NCBI RefSeq assembly: GCF_913063425.1
Contig: NZ_CAJXYK010000010.1
Coordinates: 62,001-126,000, forward strand
Source: an uncultured Thiohalocapsa sp.
GTDB lineage: Bacteria > Pseudomonadota > Gammaproteobacteria > Chromatiales > Chromatiaceae
Direction: 5' to 3'
Length of the DNA stretch: 64,000 nucleotides
Within the stretch, counting starts at the first letter, position 1. Each line of letters starts with the position of its first letter. This document shows positions 16,613-28,661 of the stretch, in pieces. Both the position numbers and the translations under genes were made by a program. A model generated the notes under the pieces. It was not told the DNA's origin. It worked only from the letters and a program-made list of their open reading frames with translations, and did not search any database.

Positions 16613-18698
16613 CCGCGCTGACCCCAAGTCGGCGCCGGCGCAGCGCGCCCACTGCATCACGCAGGCGGCGCAGGTTGTCTGCGCCGCGGTCAGCGCCGGC
16701 ATAGCGCAGGCGCACATAGGCATGCACCACAGCGTCTGCGCCCGCGGCGAGGTCCGGGCGCGCGGCGACCAGGCGGGCGTGATGGTCCAGCGGGCCCTCG
16801 TCCGGGCGCCTGGCTAGTCTGGAGTCCATGCGCCGCAAGCGACGCTGGAACTGGTTGTAGGCGGCAGCGACGGGGTCGGTCTCGCGGCTGGGGCGCGCGA
16901 GCCAGAGGCCCCAGGCGAGCATGACGCCGGCACCGGTGAGCGCCATCAGCGCCACGAGACCGGCCTCGCGGAAACGGCCGAGGCCCAGATTCGCCAGCAG
17001 GCGCTGCTGCTTGAAGCGCGAGAAGCCCACCACCCAGGACTGCCAGGCGGCGTCGAAGGCGTCCGCCGCCAGGTGCAGCTGGTAGATGAGGCGCCCGACA
17101 GGTGAGGCGCTGTCCACGCGAAAGCGTGCCGGGGCGTTGGCGCCGAGTGCGGAGAGGCTGCCGTCGGCGTCCACGCGCTCGGCGGCCACGGCCGCGGTGG
17201 GGTCAACCCGGGTCCAGCCCTGGTCCGGCAGCCAGACCTCGGTCCAGGCATGGGCCTCGGACTGGCGCACCAGATAGTCGCCGCTGTAGGGGTTGCGCTC
17301 GCCGCCGAGGTAGCCCAGCACGATGCGTGTGGGGATGCCGGCGGTGCGCATCAGCAGCGTGAAGGCGGCGGCATAGTGCTCGCAGAAGCCCACCTGCGCG
17401 TCGAACAGGAAGGCGTCCATGGCCAGCTCGCCCATGTCCGGAGCCAGCAGCGAGTAGCGGAAGGGCTCGCGATTGAAGTGCTCCAGGGCGCGCTGGACGA
17501 CGGTTTCCGGCGGCGGGTCGTCGGCGCTCCAGCGGGCCACCAGCGCACGCATGCGGGGCGTGACCTTGTCGGCGGGGAGCGCGGTGGCGGCTTGCTCCTG
17601 GTCCAGCGTGAGCTGGGCGGCGCGATAGTCCCGCGCCGAGGTGAGCCGGTACAGCTGACGGTCGTCGATGGGGCGGTCGGCGAGCAGCTGCAGGTCGCCG
17701 GTGAGCTCGGCGCCGCGCGGGGCGCTCAGGGGCATGTCGAGGGCCGTGATCCAGCGCTGCTCGCTCGGCTCCAGCAGAGCCGTATAGGTGAGGGGCTCGG
17801 AGAGGGGCTCGACGCTGGCTTCGGCCGCCGGGAAGTCGCCGGGCGCGGCGGGCTCGAAGCGGTTGCCCTCGGCGTGCCAGAGCACCGGGCCGCGCCAGTA
17901 CATCTGCTCCGTGGGGAAGCCGGGCGGCGTGTCGAAGCGCACCCGCATCACCGGCTCACCGGACACCACCAGGTCCTTGACCGAGCCTGGCTCCAGCCAG
18001 TCCTTGAGCCCGGTGATGGCATGGGCGTTGTCGAGCCCCAGGTCCCACAGCGGCGCGCTGAGGCGCGGGAAGAAGACGAACAGCACCAGCGCCAGCGGCA
18101 GCGCCTGGATGACCATGACACCGGTACGGCCGAGCCCCTCGCGCAGCCGGGCCGTGAGCGTGGCGGGGTGTGTCGGCAGGCTCAGGTCCCGCAACAGCGC
18201 GAAGCTCGCCACCAGCAGGGCCGCCATCAGGAGCGCCCGCCACAGGGAGTCGTCGAACAGGAACTGCACCACCAGCACGAAGCCCAGCACCAGCAGCAGC
18301 ACCCGCAGGTCCCGCTTGCTGCGGGCCTCAAGCAGCTTCAGCGCCACCATGGACAGCAGCAGGGCCGTGCCCGGCGCCTGACCCGCCACGCCGCGGTAGG
18401 CGTCCAGCACGTTGAGGCCACCCACCAGGGTCAGCAGCCCGAGCAGCAGCACGCCCGGCTGCAGGCCTGGCCAGCGGATGGCCGCCACCCGCAGCGCCAG
18501 CACCCCGGCAATGAAGGCACCCACCTGGGCGTCCAGCTCCGCCAGCAGCGGCAGGGCGCACAGGGCGAGCAGCAGGGCGGCCGCCGTGAGCTGACGGCGA
18601 TCCGGTGGGTCGGCGGCTGGCGTACCGCGACCGCGCTGGGTCGCCGCCGCGTCTTTCCTGGCGTGGTGCGAACGCTGCAATGGCAGACTCCAGGCCAT
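16599..18698 (-). CDS. tgpA: TgpA-family transmembrane transglutaminase-like protein (DUF3488)
   Basis: 699 residues. About six N-terminal TM segments (residues ~35-200, the DUF3488 part), a periplasmic transglutaminase-like domain with Cys in VGFCEHYAAAFTLLMRTAGI, His in SEAHAWTEVWLPDQGW and Asp in VDPTAAV, then one TM and a DUF4129-like C-terminus. In Pseudomonas aeruginosa TgpA is essential. Third gene of a minus-strand moxR-DUF58-tgpA operon; its start lies 3 bp from the DUF58 stop. Confidence 0.9.
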   Translation of the reverse strand: MAWSLPLQRSHHARKDAAATQRGRGTPAADPPDRRQLTAAALLLALCALPLLAELDAQVGAFIAGVLALRVAAIRWPGLQPGVLLLGLLTLVGGLNVLDAYRGVAGQAPGTALLLSMVALKLLEARSKRDLRVLLLVLGFVLVVQFLFDDSLWRALLMAALLVASFALLRDLSLPTHPATLTARLREGLGRTGVMVIQALPLALVLFVFFPRLSAPLWDLGLDNAHAITGLKDWLEPGSVKDLVVSGEPVMRVRFDTPPGFPTEQMYWRGPVLWHAEGNRFEPAAPGDFPAAEASVEPLSEPLTYTALLEPSEQRWITALDMPLSAPRGAELTGDLQLLADRPIDDRQLYRLTSARDYRAAQLTLDQEQAATALPADKVTPRMRALVARWSADDPPPETVVQRALEHFNREPFRYSLLAPDMGELAMDAFLFDAQVGFCEHYAAAFTLLMRTAGIPTRIVLGYLGGERNPYSGDYLVRQSEAHAWTEVWLPDQGWTRVDPTAAVAAERVDADGSLSALGANAPARFRVDSASPVGRLIYQLHLAADAFDAAWQSWVVGFSRFKQQRLLANLGLGRFREAGLVALMALTGAGVMLAWGLWLARPSRETDPVAAAYNQFQRRLRRMDSRLARRPDEGPLDHHARLVAARPDLAAGADAVVHAYVRLRYAGADRGADNLRRLRDAVGALRRRRLGVSAAKPR

Positions 18699-18701
18699 GG
18701 C

Positions 18702-19721
18702 TCAGCCCTGTTTCGGGTCGTCGTGGCCCGCTGCGGCTGCCGCGGCCGCCTGCTGCCCTGGCGCGAATCGCGCCAGTGCCGCCAGACAGCGGTGCTTGTG
18801 CCGGCCGCCGCGGTCGTGGTCGATGGTCAGTCCAGGCAGGCGCAGCCCGTAGCTGTAATTGAGCGCGTCGGCATCCAGCACCTGGCGGGCGAGCAGGGAC
18901 AGGCGCTGCTCCGGGTCTGCGGCCGGCACGGCGTCCCAGTCCAGCCAGACGCGGGCGGACTGATCGCCGCCGAACTGCTTGACGATGAGACCACGCTCAC
19001 GGGCGAAGGCCTTCCAGTCCAGCTGCCTGGGCGAGTCGCCGGGGCGATAGGCGCGGGGGCCGACGAAGTCCTCGGCGCCGACGCCCAGGTCACCGCGCCC
19101 CTGCTGATCGAAGCGCGGCAGCATGGCCGGCTGCGGCGCATGGGGCGCGGGGCTCGGGTACACGAGCACCGCCGCCTGCGGGTGCAGCTGCGTCCAGGCG
19201 CGGAAGAGGCCGAAGGGGTAGCGGGTCTCCAGGACCACGCGGTCCAGCGCCATGGGCCCGCGGCGGGGCGCCGGGCGCGTCAGCTCCACCTGGGCCTCGC
19301 CGCCGGCGGCCAGCGTCAGTGGTGCCGCGCCAACGAGCGTGAGCTGCGGTCGCGGCTTGCCGGCCGTGTCCACCAGGGTGACCGGGAAGCGGGCCGTTTC
19401 TCCGGCGAACACCGGCAGGCCGTCACGGGCGCGCACCTGGAGCCCAAGGAGCTGGAACCAGCAATGGTGCATGCCCACCAGCGCCGTGGAGATCATCAGA
19501 AAGGTCAGCAACAGGCCGAGGTTGTTCTGATAGTTGAGGGCACCGAGGAGTGTCGCCATGAGCACGAGCCCATAGCCGAGACCGGCCCGGGTGGGCAGGA
19601 TGTAGATGCTGCGGTGATGGGTGCTGGCGACGGCGTCCGGCGTGGCTGCGCGCTTGCGGCGCAGGTTTGTGACGACACGACTCAGGCGCGCCCGGAGCCG
19701 CTCCGCGGGCCCGGCGTCCAT
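18702..19721 (-). CDS. DUF58-domain membrane protein of the MoxR operon
   Basis: 339 residues from an ATG at 19721; a GTG at 19799 would add 26 residues. Two adjacent TM segments near the N-terminus follow IYILPTRAGLGYGLVLMATL, and the signature GPRAYRPGDSPRQLDWKAFA defines DUF58 (vWA-like fold). It lies between moxR and tgpA and is thought to act with them in envelope-related complex maturation, though the exact function in this family is not settled. Confidence 0.88.
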   Translation of the reverse strand: MDAGPAERLRARLSRVVTNLRRKRAATPDAVASTHHRSIYILPTRAGLGYGLVLMATLLGALNYQNNLGLLLTFLMISTALVGMHHCWFQLLGLQVRARDGLPVFAGETARFPVTLVDTAGKPRPQLTLVGAAPLTLAAGGEAQVELTRPAPRRGPMALDRVVLETRYPFGLFRAWTQLHPQAAVLVYPSPAPHAPQPAMLPRFDQQGRGDLGVGAEDFVGPRAYRPGDSPRQLDWKAFARERGLIVKQFGGDQSARVWLDWDAVPAADPEQRLSLLARQVLDADALNYSYGLRLPGLTIDHDRGGRHKHRCLAALARFAPGQQAAAAAAAGHDDPKQG

Positions 19722-19820
19722 GTTGTCTGCTGTGATGCGCTTGGGCAAGACGGTCTTTTCGATGAGGACAAGGACAACGCAGCGGGACGGCTTCGACACC
19801 GATCCCCATGGCGGGGTCGC

Positions 19821-20765
<945 letters not shown>

Positions 20766-20886
20766 GCGTCCTGTCCGGTGGGGTCGCTCGGCATCGCTTC
20801 TGCTGGTGTGACCCGGACCTGAAGCTCGGGACGCGGGCGGGGGCGGCGGTGCTCGGCGATTGAAAAACGCGTGGCGGCAGGGACTT

Positions 20887-20909
20887 AATTCCAAGGAATT
20901 CGCTAGTAT
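20887..20909 (+). promoter_or_regulatory. AT-rich spot with dyad and possible -10 ahead of mnmG
   Basis: AATTCC-AA-GGAATT (20887-20900) has perfect 6-bp arms and is followed by TAGTAT at 20904-20909, a plausible -10 hexamer 30 bp before the mnmG ATG. No convincing -35 is seen. The AT-rich island stands out in the GC-rich background between the divergent moxR and mnmG. Confidence 0.3.
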
Positions 20910-20938
20910 ATGGGCCTGATTTGTCGAGACTGCGAACC

Positions 20939-22837
20939 ATGTCCAGCAATCACCGATACGACGTCATCGTGGTCGGCGGCGGCCACGCCGGCACCGAGGC
21001 CGCGCTCGCCGCCGCGCGCCTTGGCGTGCGCACGCTGCTGCTCACACACAACATCGAGACCATCGGCCAGATGAGCTGTAACCCGGCCATCGGTGGCATC
21101 GGCAAGGGCCATCTGGTGCGCGAGATCGATGCCCTGGACGGCCTCATGGCCCGGGCCGCGGACCGCGGCGGCATCCAGTTTCGCATTCTGAACCGGCGCA
21201 AGGGGCCCGCGGTGCGCGCCACCCGCGCGCAGGCGGACCGGGTGCTGTACAAGGCCGCGGTGCGCAGCGCCGTGGAGCACCAGCCGAATCTGTGGCTGTT
21301 CCAGCAGGCGGTGGACGATCTGGTGCTGGAGCCCGCCGGCAACGGCGAGCGAGTGGCCGGTGTGCGTACCCAGATGGGACTCGAATTCCGCGCTCCGACG
21401 GTGGTGCTGACCGTGGGCACCTTCCTCGGCGGGCGCATCCATGTGGGGCTCTCCAACCACCGCGGCGGCCGCGCCGGCGATCCGCCCGCCATCGCGCTGG
21501 CGGAGCGCCTGCGGGCGCTGCCCTTCAGCGTGGACCGGCTCAAGACTGGCACGCCGCCGCGCATCGACGCCCGCAGCATCGACTTCTCGCGCCTGGAGGT
21601 GCAGCCCGGCGACACCCCGGTGCCGGTGTTCTCCTACCTCGGCAACGCCGCGGAGCACCCGCGCCAGGTGAGCTGCCACATCGCCCGCACCACCGAGCGC
21701 ACCCACGACATCATCCGCGGCGGCCTGTCCCGCTCGCCCATGTTCACCGGCGTCATCGAGGGCGTCGGGCCGCGCTACTGCCCGTCCATCGAGGACAAGG
21801 TCGTGCGCTTCGCGGACAAGAGCTCACACCAGATCTTCGTGGAGCCGGAGGGGCTGGAGGCGACGGAGATCTACCCCAACGGCATCTCCACCAGCCTGCC
21901 CTTCGAGGTGCAGCTGGACCTGGTGCGCTCCATCCCGGGCTTCGAGCAGGCGCATATCACGCGCCCGGGCTATGCCATCGAGTACGACTTCTTCGACCCG
22001 CGGGACCTGGCGCCCACGCTCGAGACGCGCTGCGTGCCCGGGCTCTATTTCGCCGGGCAGATCAACGGCACCACCGGCTACGAAGAGGCTGCGGCGCAGG
22101 GGCTGCTGGCGGGCGCCAACGCGGCGCTCCGGGTGCTCGGGCGCGAGCCCTGGACCCTGCGCCGGGACGAGGCCTACATCGGCGTGCTGGTGGACGACCT
22201 CATCACCCGCGGCACCAGCGAGCCCTACCGCATGTTCACCAGCCGCGCCGAGTACCGGCTCATGCTGCGCGAGGACAACGCGGACCTGAGGCTCACGGAG
22301 ACCGGCCGCCGCCTGGGCCTCGTCGGAGACGCGCGCTGGCGGCACTTCGAGGCCAAGCGCGAGGCCATCGAGCGCGAGCGCCAGCGCCTGCGCGAGTGCT
22401 GGGTGCGCCCCGGCAGCCCCGCGGCGGCGGCGCTGGCCGCCGCCACCGGCGAGCCCATCAACCGCGAGGCCCGGGCGCTGGAGCTGCTGGCCCGTCCGCG
22501 GGTCACCTATGCCGGCCTCGCCGAAGCCCTCGCGCAGGCGCAGGGTGTTGCGGCAGAGCCCGTGGAGGGTCAGGTGGCCGAGCAGATCGAGATCCAGACC
22601 AAGTACGCGGGCTACCTGGAGCGCCAGGCGCACGAGGTGGCCCGCCAGCAGGCCGAGGACGCCCGTACCCTGCCCGCGGACTTCGATTATGGCAACGTCC
22701 GCGGCCTGTCGGCGGAGGTGCGCGAGAAGTTCCAGCGCGTGCGCCCGGCCACCGTCGGCCAGGCGGCGCGGATTCCCGGCGTCACGCCGGCGGCGGTGTC
22801 GTTGCTGCTGATTCATCTCAAGCGGCGCACCGCCTGA
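20939..22837 (+). CDS. mnmG: tRNA U34 carboxymethylaminomethyl-modifying enzyme MnmG (GidA)
   Basis: 632 residues, the normal length. The FAD-binding motif [20 protein letters not shown] opens the protein; [49 protein letters not shown] and [21 protein letters not shown] follow, and the C-terminal helical domain binds MnmE and tRNA. With MnmE it modifies the wobble uridine of several tRNAs. The ATG at 20939 gives the canonical N-terminus. The first gene of the mnmG-rsmG-parAB block. Confidence 0.97.
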   Translation: MSSNHRYDVIVVGGGHAGTEAALAAARLGVRTLLLTHNIETIGQMSCNPAIGGIGKGHLVREIDALDGLMARAADRGGIQFRILNRRKGPAVRATRAQADRVLYKAAVRSAVEHQPNLWLFQQAVDDLVLEPAGNGERVAGVRTQMGLEFRAPTVVLTVGTFLGGRIHVGLSNHRGGRAGDPPAIALAERLRALPFSVDRLKTGTPPRIDARSIDFSRLEVQPGDTPVPVFSYLGNAAEHPRQVSCHIARTTERTHDIIRGGLSRSPMFTGVIEGVGPRYCPSIEDKVVRFADKSSHQIFVEPEGLEATEIYPNGISTSLPFEVQLDLVRSIPGFEQAHITRPGYAIEYDFFDPRDLAPTLETRCVPGLYFAGQINGTTGYEEAAAQGLLAGANAALRVLGREPWTLRRDEAYIGVLVDDLITRGTSEPYRMFTSRAEYRLMLREDNADLRLTETGRRLGLVGDARWRHFEAKREAIERERQRLRECWVRPGSPAAAALAAATGEPINREARALELLARPRVTYAGLAEALAQAQGVAAEPVEGQVAEQIEIQTKYAGYLERQAHEVARQQAEDARTLPADFDYGNVRGLSAEVREKFQRVRPATVGQAARIPGVTPAAVSLLLIHLKRRTA

Positions 22838-22914
22838 AGGCCCCGTCGGTCATGCCGCCAATCACGCGACCGGCCACCCCGCCGACCGGTCCGCCCGCCA
22901 CCGGCGGCAGCGAC

Positions 22915-23559
22915 ATGGACACGCCGGCGACCCGACTGGACGCCGGCCTCGCCGCCCTCGGCGTGGCTGCCAGCGATCAGCAGCGCCGGCAGCTCCTCGC
23001 GTATGTCGACCTGCTGGCGCGCTGGAATCGCGCCTACAACCTCACCGCCGTCCGCGACCCGCTGGATATGATCCCGAAGCACCTGCTGGACAGCCTCGCC
23101 GTGCTGCCCTGGGTGCGGCGAGGCCCCGTGCTCGATGTCGGCACCGGCGCCGGGCTGCCCGGCCTGCCGCTTGCGATCATGCGCCCGGACCTCGCCTTCA
23201 CGCTGCTGGACAGCAGCGGCAAGAAGGTGCGCTTCGTGCGCCAGGCGGTGCTGGAGCTTGAGCTTTGCAATGTGACGCCGGTGCAGGCGCGGATGGAGGC
23301 GTACCGGGGCGCGGTGAAATTCGCTACCATAACGGCTCGTGCGGTGACGAGCCTCGATGCGCTCTGTGCGGACTGCGCAGCGCTGCTGGCGCCGGGCGGC
23401 GTGCTGCTCGCGCTGAAGGGGCGGGACCCTGGTCCTGAGCTCGACGCCCTGGCCGCGGCGGCGCCGCCGCGGGTGGACGCGGATGCCGCCGTGGTGCACC
23501 CGCTCACGGTGCCGATGCTCGAAGCCGAGCGCTGCGTGATCGAGGTACCGTTCAGCTGA
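22915..23559 (+). CDS. rsmG: 16S rRNA (guanine527-N7)-methyltransferase RsmG (GidB)
   Basis: 214 residues from the ATG at 22915, matching the usual ~207. The SAM site VLDVGTGAGLPGLPLAIMRP and the substrate region LLDSSGKKVRFVRQAVLEL are clear, with ITARAVTSLD and LLALKGRDP further on. It methylates G527 of 16S rRNA. An in-frame ATG at 22852 would add 21 Pro/Thr-rich residues and is less likely. Downstream, 195 bp without a gene precede parA. Confidence 0.94.
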   Translation: MDTPATRLDAGLAALGVAASDQQRRQLLAYVDLLARWNRAYNLTAVRDPLDMIPKHLLDSLAVLPWVRRGPVLDVGTGAGLPGLPLAIMRPDLAFTLLDSSGKKVRFVRQAVLELELCNVTPVQARMEAYRGAVKFATITARAVTSLDALCADCAALLAPGGVLLALKGRDPGPELDALAAAAPPRVDADAAVVHPLTVPMLEAERCVIEVPFS

Positions 23560-23754
23560 CGGGCAAGGCGGGCTGCGCTTGCACACCGCCCTGCTGAGGT
23601 GCCCGGCTGAGGTGCCCGGCCGTGGCGCTCTGGGGAAGGCTTCGCTGCGGCCCATGGGCAGGGCGCGACCCTGTTCGGCTCGCGGATCAGCCCGCACCCG
23701 CACCACGCCCGTTAAGGACGGCGCCACGCGCCGCTGGAAGCACTCAGGAGCCAC

Positions 23755-24543
23755 ATGGCCCGCATCATCGCCATCGCGAATCAGAAGGGCGGCGTCGGCA
23801 AGACCACCACCGCCGTCAACCTCGCCGCGTCGCTCGCCTCCATGAAGCGCCGCGTGCTGTTGGTGGACATGGACCCGCAGGGCAATGCCACCATGGGCGT
23901 CGGCGTGGACAAGTACGCGCTGGAGCGCACCGGCTGCGACCTGCTGCTTTCCGACACCCCGTTTGCGCAATGTGTGCAGCGGGTGCCGGAGCCCGCGCCC
24001 GGCTTCGACCTGCTGCCCTCCAATGGCGACATGACCGCCGCCGAGGTGGGGCTCATGCAGGGGGAGACTCGCGAGCGTACGCTTGCCACAAGGCTCGCGG
24101 CACATGCGGCGGCGTATGAGATCATCCTGCTGGACTGCCCGCCGTCGCTCAACATGCTCACCGTGAACGCCCTGGTGGCGGCGGACGGCGTGCTCATCCC
24201 CATCCAGTGCGAGTATTACGCGCTGGAGGGGCTGTCGGCGCTGCTCGACACCATCGAGCAGATCCGCAGCAGCCGCAACGGGGCGCTGCGCATTGACGGC
24301 ATCCTGCGCACCATGCACGACCCGCGCAACAATCTTTCCAACCAGGTCTCCACGCAGCTCGTGACCCACTTCAAGGGCCAGGTCTACCGCACCATCGTGC
24401 CGCGCAATGTGCGCCTTGCCGAGGCGCCGAGCCACGGGCTGCCGGTGCTGGAATACGACGCCGGCTCCCGTGGTGCACTGGCCTACGTGGCGCTTGCCGG
24501 CGAGGTGCTGCGCCGCCGGGAGCCGGCCCCGAACGCGGCCTGA
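23755..24543 (+). CDS. parA: Chromosome-partitioning ATPase ParA (Soj)
   Basis: 262 residues with the deviant Walker [19 protein letters not shown], the Walker A' [17 protein letters not shown] and the switch [20 protein letters not shown]. It lacks the long N-terminal HTH domain of plasmid ParA, so it is the chromosomal Soj type. It drives segregation of the origin region with ParB. An ATG with GGAG upstream starts it. Confidence 0.95.
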   Translation: MARIIAIANQKGGVGKTTTAVNLAASLASMKRRVLLVDMDPQGNATMGVGVDKYALERTGCDLLLSDTPFAQCVQRVPEPAPGFDLLPSNGDMTAAEVGLMQGETRERTLATRLAAHAAAYEIILLDCPPSLNMLTVNALVAADGVLIPIQCEYYALEGLSALLDTIEQIRSSRNGALRIDGILRTMHDPRNNLSNQVSTQLVTHFKGQVYRTIVPRNVRLAEAPSHGLPVLEYDAGSRGALAYVALAGEVLRRREPAPNAA

Positions 24544-24787
24544 GGCCGCTGAGCCGCCCGGCACCAGCACCAGCCCCAGCACCAGCGCCAGCCCCGCGAC
24601 GAAATCCGAGCGCCACCGAATCCGCATCCGCGCCGCACAGGACGCCGTGAAGAACGCCCTATCGCTGATCGAGGCCCAAATCGAGCCCCCCACCGAGCCG
24701 CCGCCCACCGCAGATGCGCCGAACCCAGCCGAGCCGCCGACGGCCGCCGCCGAGCCGGACCCTCCCGCTGCGGAGGGCGTGCGCATC

Positions 24788-25693
24788 ATGACCGCCGCCA
24801 AGAAGCGCGGCCTGGGCCGCGGTCTGGATGCCTTGCTGGGCGCTGCACGGGAGGACGCCGGCGAGCCGGAGGCTGGCGATGCCGCGGAGCCCCTCACCCG
24901 CGCAGCGCCCGACGAGGCGGTGCGCCGGTTGCCGCTGGAGCGCATCGACCGCGGTCGGTACCAGCCGCGCCGGGAGTTCGACCCGGACGCCATGCGCGAG
25001 CTCGCCGACTCCATCGCGAGCCAGGGCGTGCTCCAGCCCATCGTGGTGCGCCCCGTGGCCGGCGACCGCTACGAGATCGTCGCCGGCGAGCGGCGCTGGC
25101 GCGCGAGCCAGCAGGCGGGTCTCGCCGAGATCCCCGTCGTGGTGCGCCAGGTGGACGAGCAGACCGCGCTCGCCATCGCGCTCATCGAAAACATCCAGCG
25201 CGAGAACCTGGCGCCCCTGGAAGAGGCCGGCGCCCTGCATCGGCTGCAGGAAGAGTTCGGCCTCACCCACCAGGCGGTGGCCGAGGCGGTGGGCAAGTCG
25301 CGCACCACGGTCACGAACCTGCTGCGGCTGCTGGAGCTCGGTGCGGAGGCCAAGTCGCTGCTCGACGCCGGGCGCCTGGAGATGGGCCACGCCCGCGCCC
25401 TGCTCGGGCTGAAGGGCGACACCCAGACACTGGCGGCACGCCAGGTGGTGGGCCGCGGGCTCTCGGTGCGCGAGACGGAGCGCCTGGTGCGCCGGCTCCA
25501 GAGCGAAGACCCCGGCGCGGAGCGCGCGCACCAGCCGTCACAGGACCCGGACATTCGCCGTCTCCAGGACGACCTTGCCGAGCGCCTGGGTGCCCGGGTC
25601 GCGATCCAGCACGGGGCCAAGGGCGCCGGCAAGCTGGTCATCACCTACAACAGCCTGGACGAGCTGGATGGCATCCTGGGTCATATTCGGTGA
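24788..25693 (+). CDS. parB: Chromosome-partitioning DNA-binding protein ParB (Spo0J)
   Basis: 301 residues. The N-terminal KKRGLGRGLDALLG, the CTPase motifs DRGRYQPRREFDP and VAGERRWRASQQAGLAEIP with ALIENIQRENLAPLEEA, and the HTH LTHQAVAEAVGKSRTTVTNL are all typical. The ATG at 24788 places the GRGLDALL motif right after the start; an in-frame GTG at 24647 would add 47 Pro/Glu-rich residues. The 244-bp gap after parA includes a CACCAGC-like run (24560-24590) and is otherwise featureless. No parS site (TGTTTCACGTGAAACA) was noticed. Confidence 0.94.
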   Translation: MTAAKKRGLGRGLDALLGAAREDAGEPEAGDAAEPLTRAAPDEAVRRLPLERIDRGRYQPRREFDPDAMRELADSIASQGVLQPIVVRPVAGDRYEIVAGERRWRASQQAGLAEIPVVVRQVDEQTALAIALIENIQRENLAPLEEAGALHRLQEEFGLTHQAVAEAVGKSRTTVTNLLRLLELGAEAKSLLDAGRLEMGHARALLGLKGDTQTLAARQVVGRGLSVRETERLVRRLQSEDPGAERAHQPSQDPDIRRLQDDLAERLGARVAIQHGAKGAGKLVITYNSLDELDGILGHIR

Positions 25694-25763
25694 TAACCCC
25701 AGCCGGTGTCGTCACCAATCCGTAAGGTCCATTCGTCACGCTTATGGCAACATGCGCGGGGTT

Positions 25764-25804
25764 TGGTCAGGGATTTGACCAGAATATTCGGGCACGCTTA
25801 TACT
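25764..25804 (+). promoter_or_regulatory. Sigma-70-type promoter of the atp operon with an overlapping dyad
   Basis: TTGACC (25775-25780) and TATACT (25799-25804) are separated by 18 bp, a good match to a housekeeping promoter, 22 bp before the atpI GTG. TGGTCA (25764-25769) and TGACCA (25776-25781) form a perfect 6-bp inverted repeat over the -35 element, a possible operator. Confidence 0.65.
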
Positions 25805-25826
25805 CGCGGCCCTTTGCGGGGGGCAA

Positions 25827-26240
25827 GTGAATTCGGGGAATGCCCGTGGTCTGGGCCCGCACGATCGGGTGCAGCTGCGCCGCCTGCTGCTTTGGCAAGG
25901 GGGATTTGCGCTGGCCGCCGTCGTGCTGGCGGCGCCGTTCGGTGTGACCGCGCTCAAGTCGGCGGCCATCGGTGCCGGTGTCTGCCTCCTCGCCAACTGG
26001 GTGTTCGCCCTGAGGGTTTTCCGCGGCTACCGCGCCCAGGCGCCGGCGGAGCTCGCATCGCGGATCTACGCGGCCGAGATCATCAAGATCGTGCTCATCC
26101 TCGGCCTGTTCGCGCTTGCGTTCGCCACCCTCGCGAATCTCAACCTGCCGGCGCTGCTCGGCACCTATTTCGCGGTGCAGGTGCTGCCCGCGCTGTTTGC
26201 ATCGCGGCCCGCGTCTCCGCGGACCGCCAACCGGGATTGA
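25827..26240 (+). CDS. atpI: ATP synthase subunit I (AtpI)
   Basis: 137-residue protein with four predicted TM segments (around residues 25-45, 48-66, 83-105, 108-125), beginning RRLLLWQGGFALAAVVLAAP. Small membrane protein at the head of the F-type ATP synthase operon, implicated in c-ring assembly. GTG start with a purine-rich GGGGGGCAA just upstream. Sequence conservation is low in this family, so the call relies on topology and position. Confidence 0.85.
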   Translation: MNSGNARGLGPHDRVQLRRLLLWQGGFALAAVVLAAPFGVTALKSAAIGAGVCLLANWVFALRVFRGYRAQAPAELASRIYAAEIIKIVLILGLFALAFATLANLNLPALLGTYFAVQVLPALFASRPASPRTANRD

Positions 26241-27423
<1,183 letters not shown>

Positions 27424-27566
27424 GTCGTCCTCTGGTCCCCCCCAAGGCCCCAGATGGGTCCTCCACCGCGGGGGAGCCCACGTCGGGCGGTCGGCGGCCA
27501 TGCGTCAGAAATGGCCGCCGGTGACCGCCGTTCCACACTAGAGGCACAAGTCAGAAAGGCAGACGG

Positions 27567-28037
27567 ATGAACATCAACCTTACTTTGCTCGTGCAGATGA
27601 TCGCCTTCGGCGTGTTCGTCGCCTTCTGCATGAAGTACGTCTGGCCGCCCATCATGAAGGCGCTGGAAGAGCGCACGGCGAAGATCGCCGAGGGGCTCGC
27701 GGCCGCGGAGCGCGGCAAAGAGGAGCAGGAGCTGGGCGAGCAGCGGGCGCTGGAGGTCATGAAGGAGGCCAAGACCAACGCCTCCGACATCGTCTCCCAG
27801 GCACAGAAGCGCTACAACGAGATCGTCGACGAGGCCAAGCGTGACGCCGTGGCGGAGGCCGAGCGCATCCGCACGGCAGCCCAAGCCGAGATCGAGCAGG
27901 AGGCCAACCGCGCGCGCGAGGAGCTGCGCGAGCGCATGGCCCAGCTCGCGGTGGCCGCGGCCGAGAAGATCCTGCAGAAGGAGGTCGACGCCAAGGCGCA
28001 CAAGGACCTCATCGAGTCCTTCGCGAAGCAGATCTAG
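27567..28037 (+). CDS. atpF: F0F1 ATP synthase subunit b
   Basis: 156 residues: one N-terminal TM ([20 protein letters not shown]) followed by [14 protein letters not shown] and a long charged coiled coil. Two copies form the peripheral stator stalk that binds delta. Length equals that of E. coli b. Confidence 0.96.
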   Translation: MNINLTLLVQMIAFGVFVAFCMKYVWPPIMKALEERTAKIAEGLAAAERGKEEQELGEQRALEVMKEAKTNASDIVSQAQKRYNEIVDEAKRDAVAEAERIRTAAQAEIEQEANRAREELRERMAQLAVAAAEKILQKEVDAKAHKDLIESFAKQI

Positions 28038-28046
28038 GGGCAGAGC

Positions 28047-28586
28047 ATGGCCGGAGATACCACCACCATCGCCCGCCCCTATGCCGAGGCGGCCTTCGAG
28101 GTTGCCAAGGCGGACGGCACGGTAGACGCCTGGGCCGAGGGCCTGGCACTGCTCGGTGCCATCGTCGAGGACCCGCAGGTGGGCGCCCAGCTCGGCAGCC
28201 CCAACGCCACGTCGGCGCAGCTGCGCGACCTGATCTTCGGCGTCGCCGGCGAGGGCCTGGGCGAGCACCTGCAGAATCTCGTGCGCCTGCTCGCGCAGAA
28301 CAAGCGGCTCATTGTGCTGCCGGACATCGCCCGGCTCTTTGCGCAGATGAAGACCGTCTACGACGGCCTGCGCCACATCGAGATCACCAGCGCCTACCCG
28401 GTGGACGACGCCGAGCGCAGCGCCCTCACCGAGCGCCTGAAGGCCCACTTCGGCGGCGACGTGGATCTCACCGTGGCGGAAGATCCGAGCCTCATCGGCG
28501 GCGTCAAGGTGCGCGCCGGCGACATCGTGATCGACGGCTCGGTGCGCGGCAAGCTCGAGCGGCTGTCCAACGACCTGCAATTCTGA
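28047..28586 (+). CDS. atpH: F0F1 ATP synthase subunit delta
   Basis: 179 residues with the OSCP/delta pattern: N-terminal TIARPYAEAAFEVAKADG, the central KRLIVLPDIARLF and the C-terminal DPSLIGGVKVRAGDIVIDGS. It joins the b stalk to the alpha3beta3 head. Starts 9 bp after atpF. Confidence 0.96.
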   Translation: MAGDTTTIARPYAEAAFEVAKADGTVDAWAEGLALLGAIVEDPQVGAQLGSPNATSAQLRDLIFGVAGEGLGEHLQNLVRLLAQNKRLIVLPDIARLFAQMKTVYDGLRHIEITSAYPVDDAERSALTERLKAHFGGDVDLTVAEDPSLIGGVKVRAGDIVIDGSVRGKLERLSNDLQF

Positions 28587-28661
28587 CGGCCGCCCGGCTT
28601 GAGCGCCATCTGACGGCGCACGTCGGCAGCCCTCATCGGAGACTCTCAGCGGAGCAATCCC

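Noticed and set aside
24647-24787. ParB start at an upstream GTG
   Set aside because: Would add a Pro/Glu-rich stretch not seen in ParB proteins, which begin near the GRGLDALLG motif.
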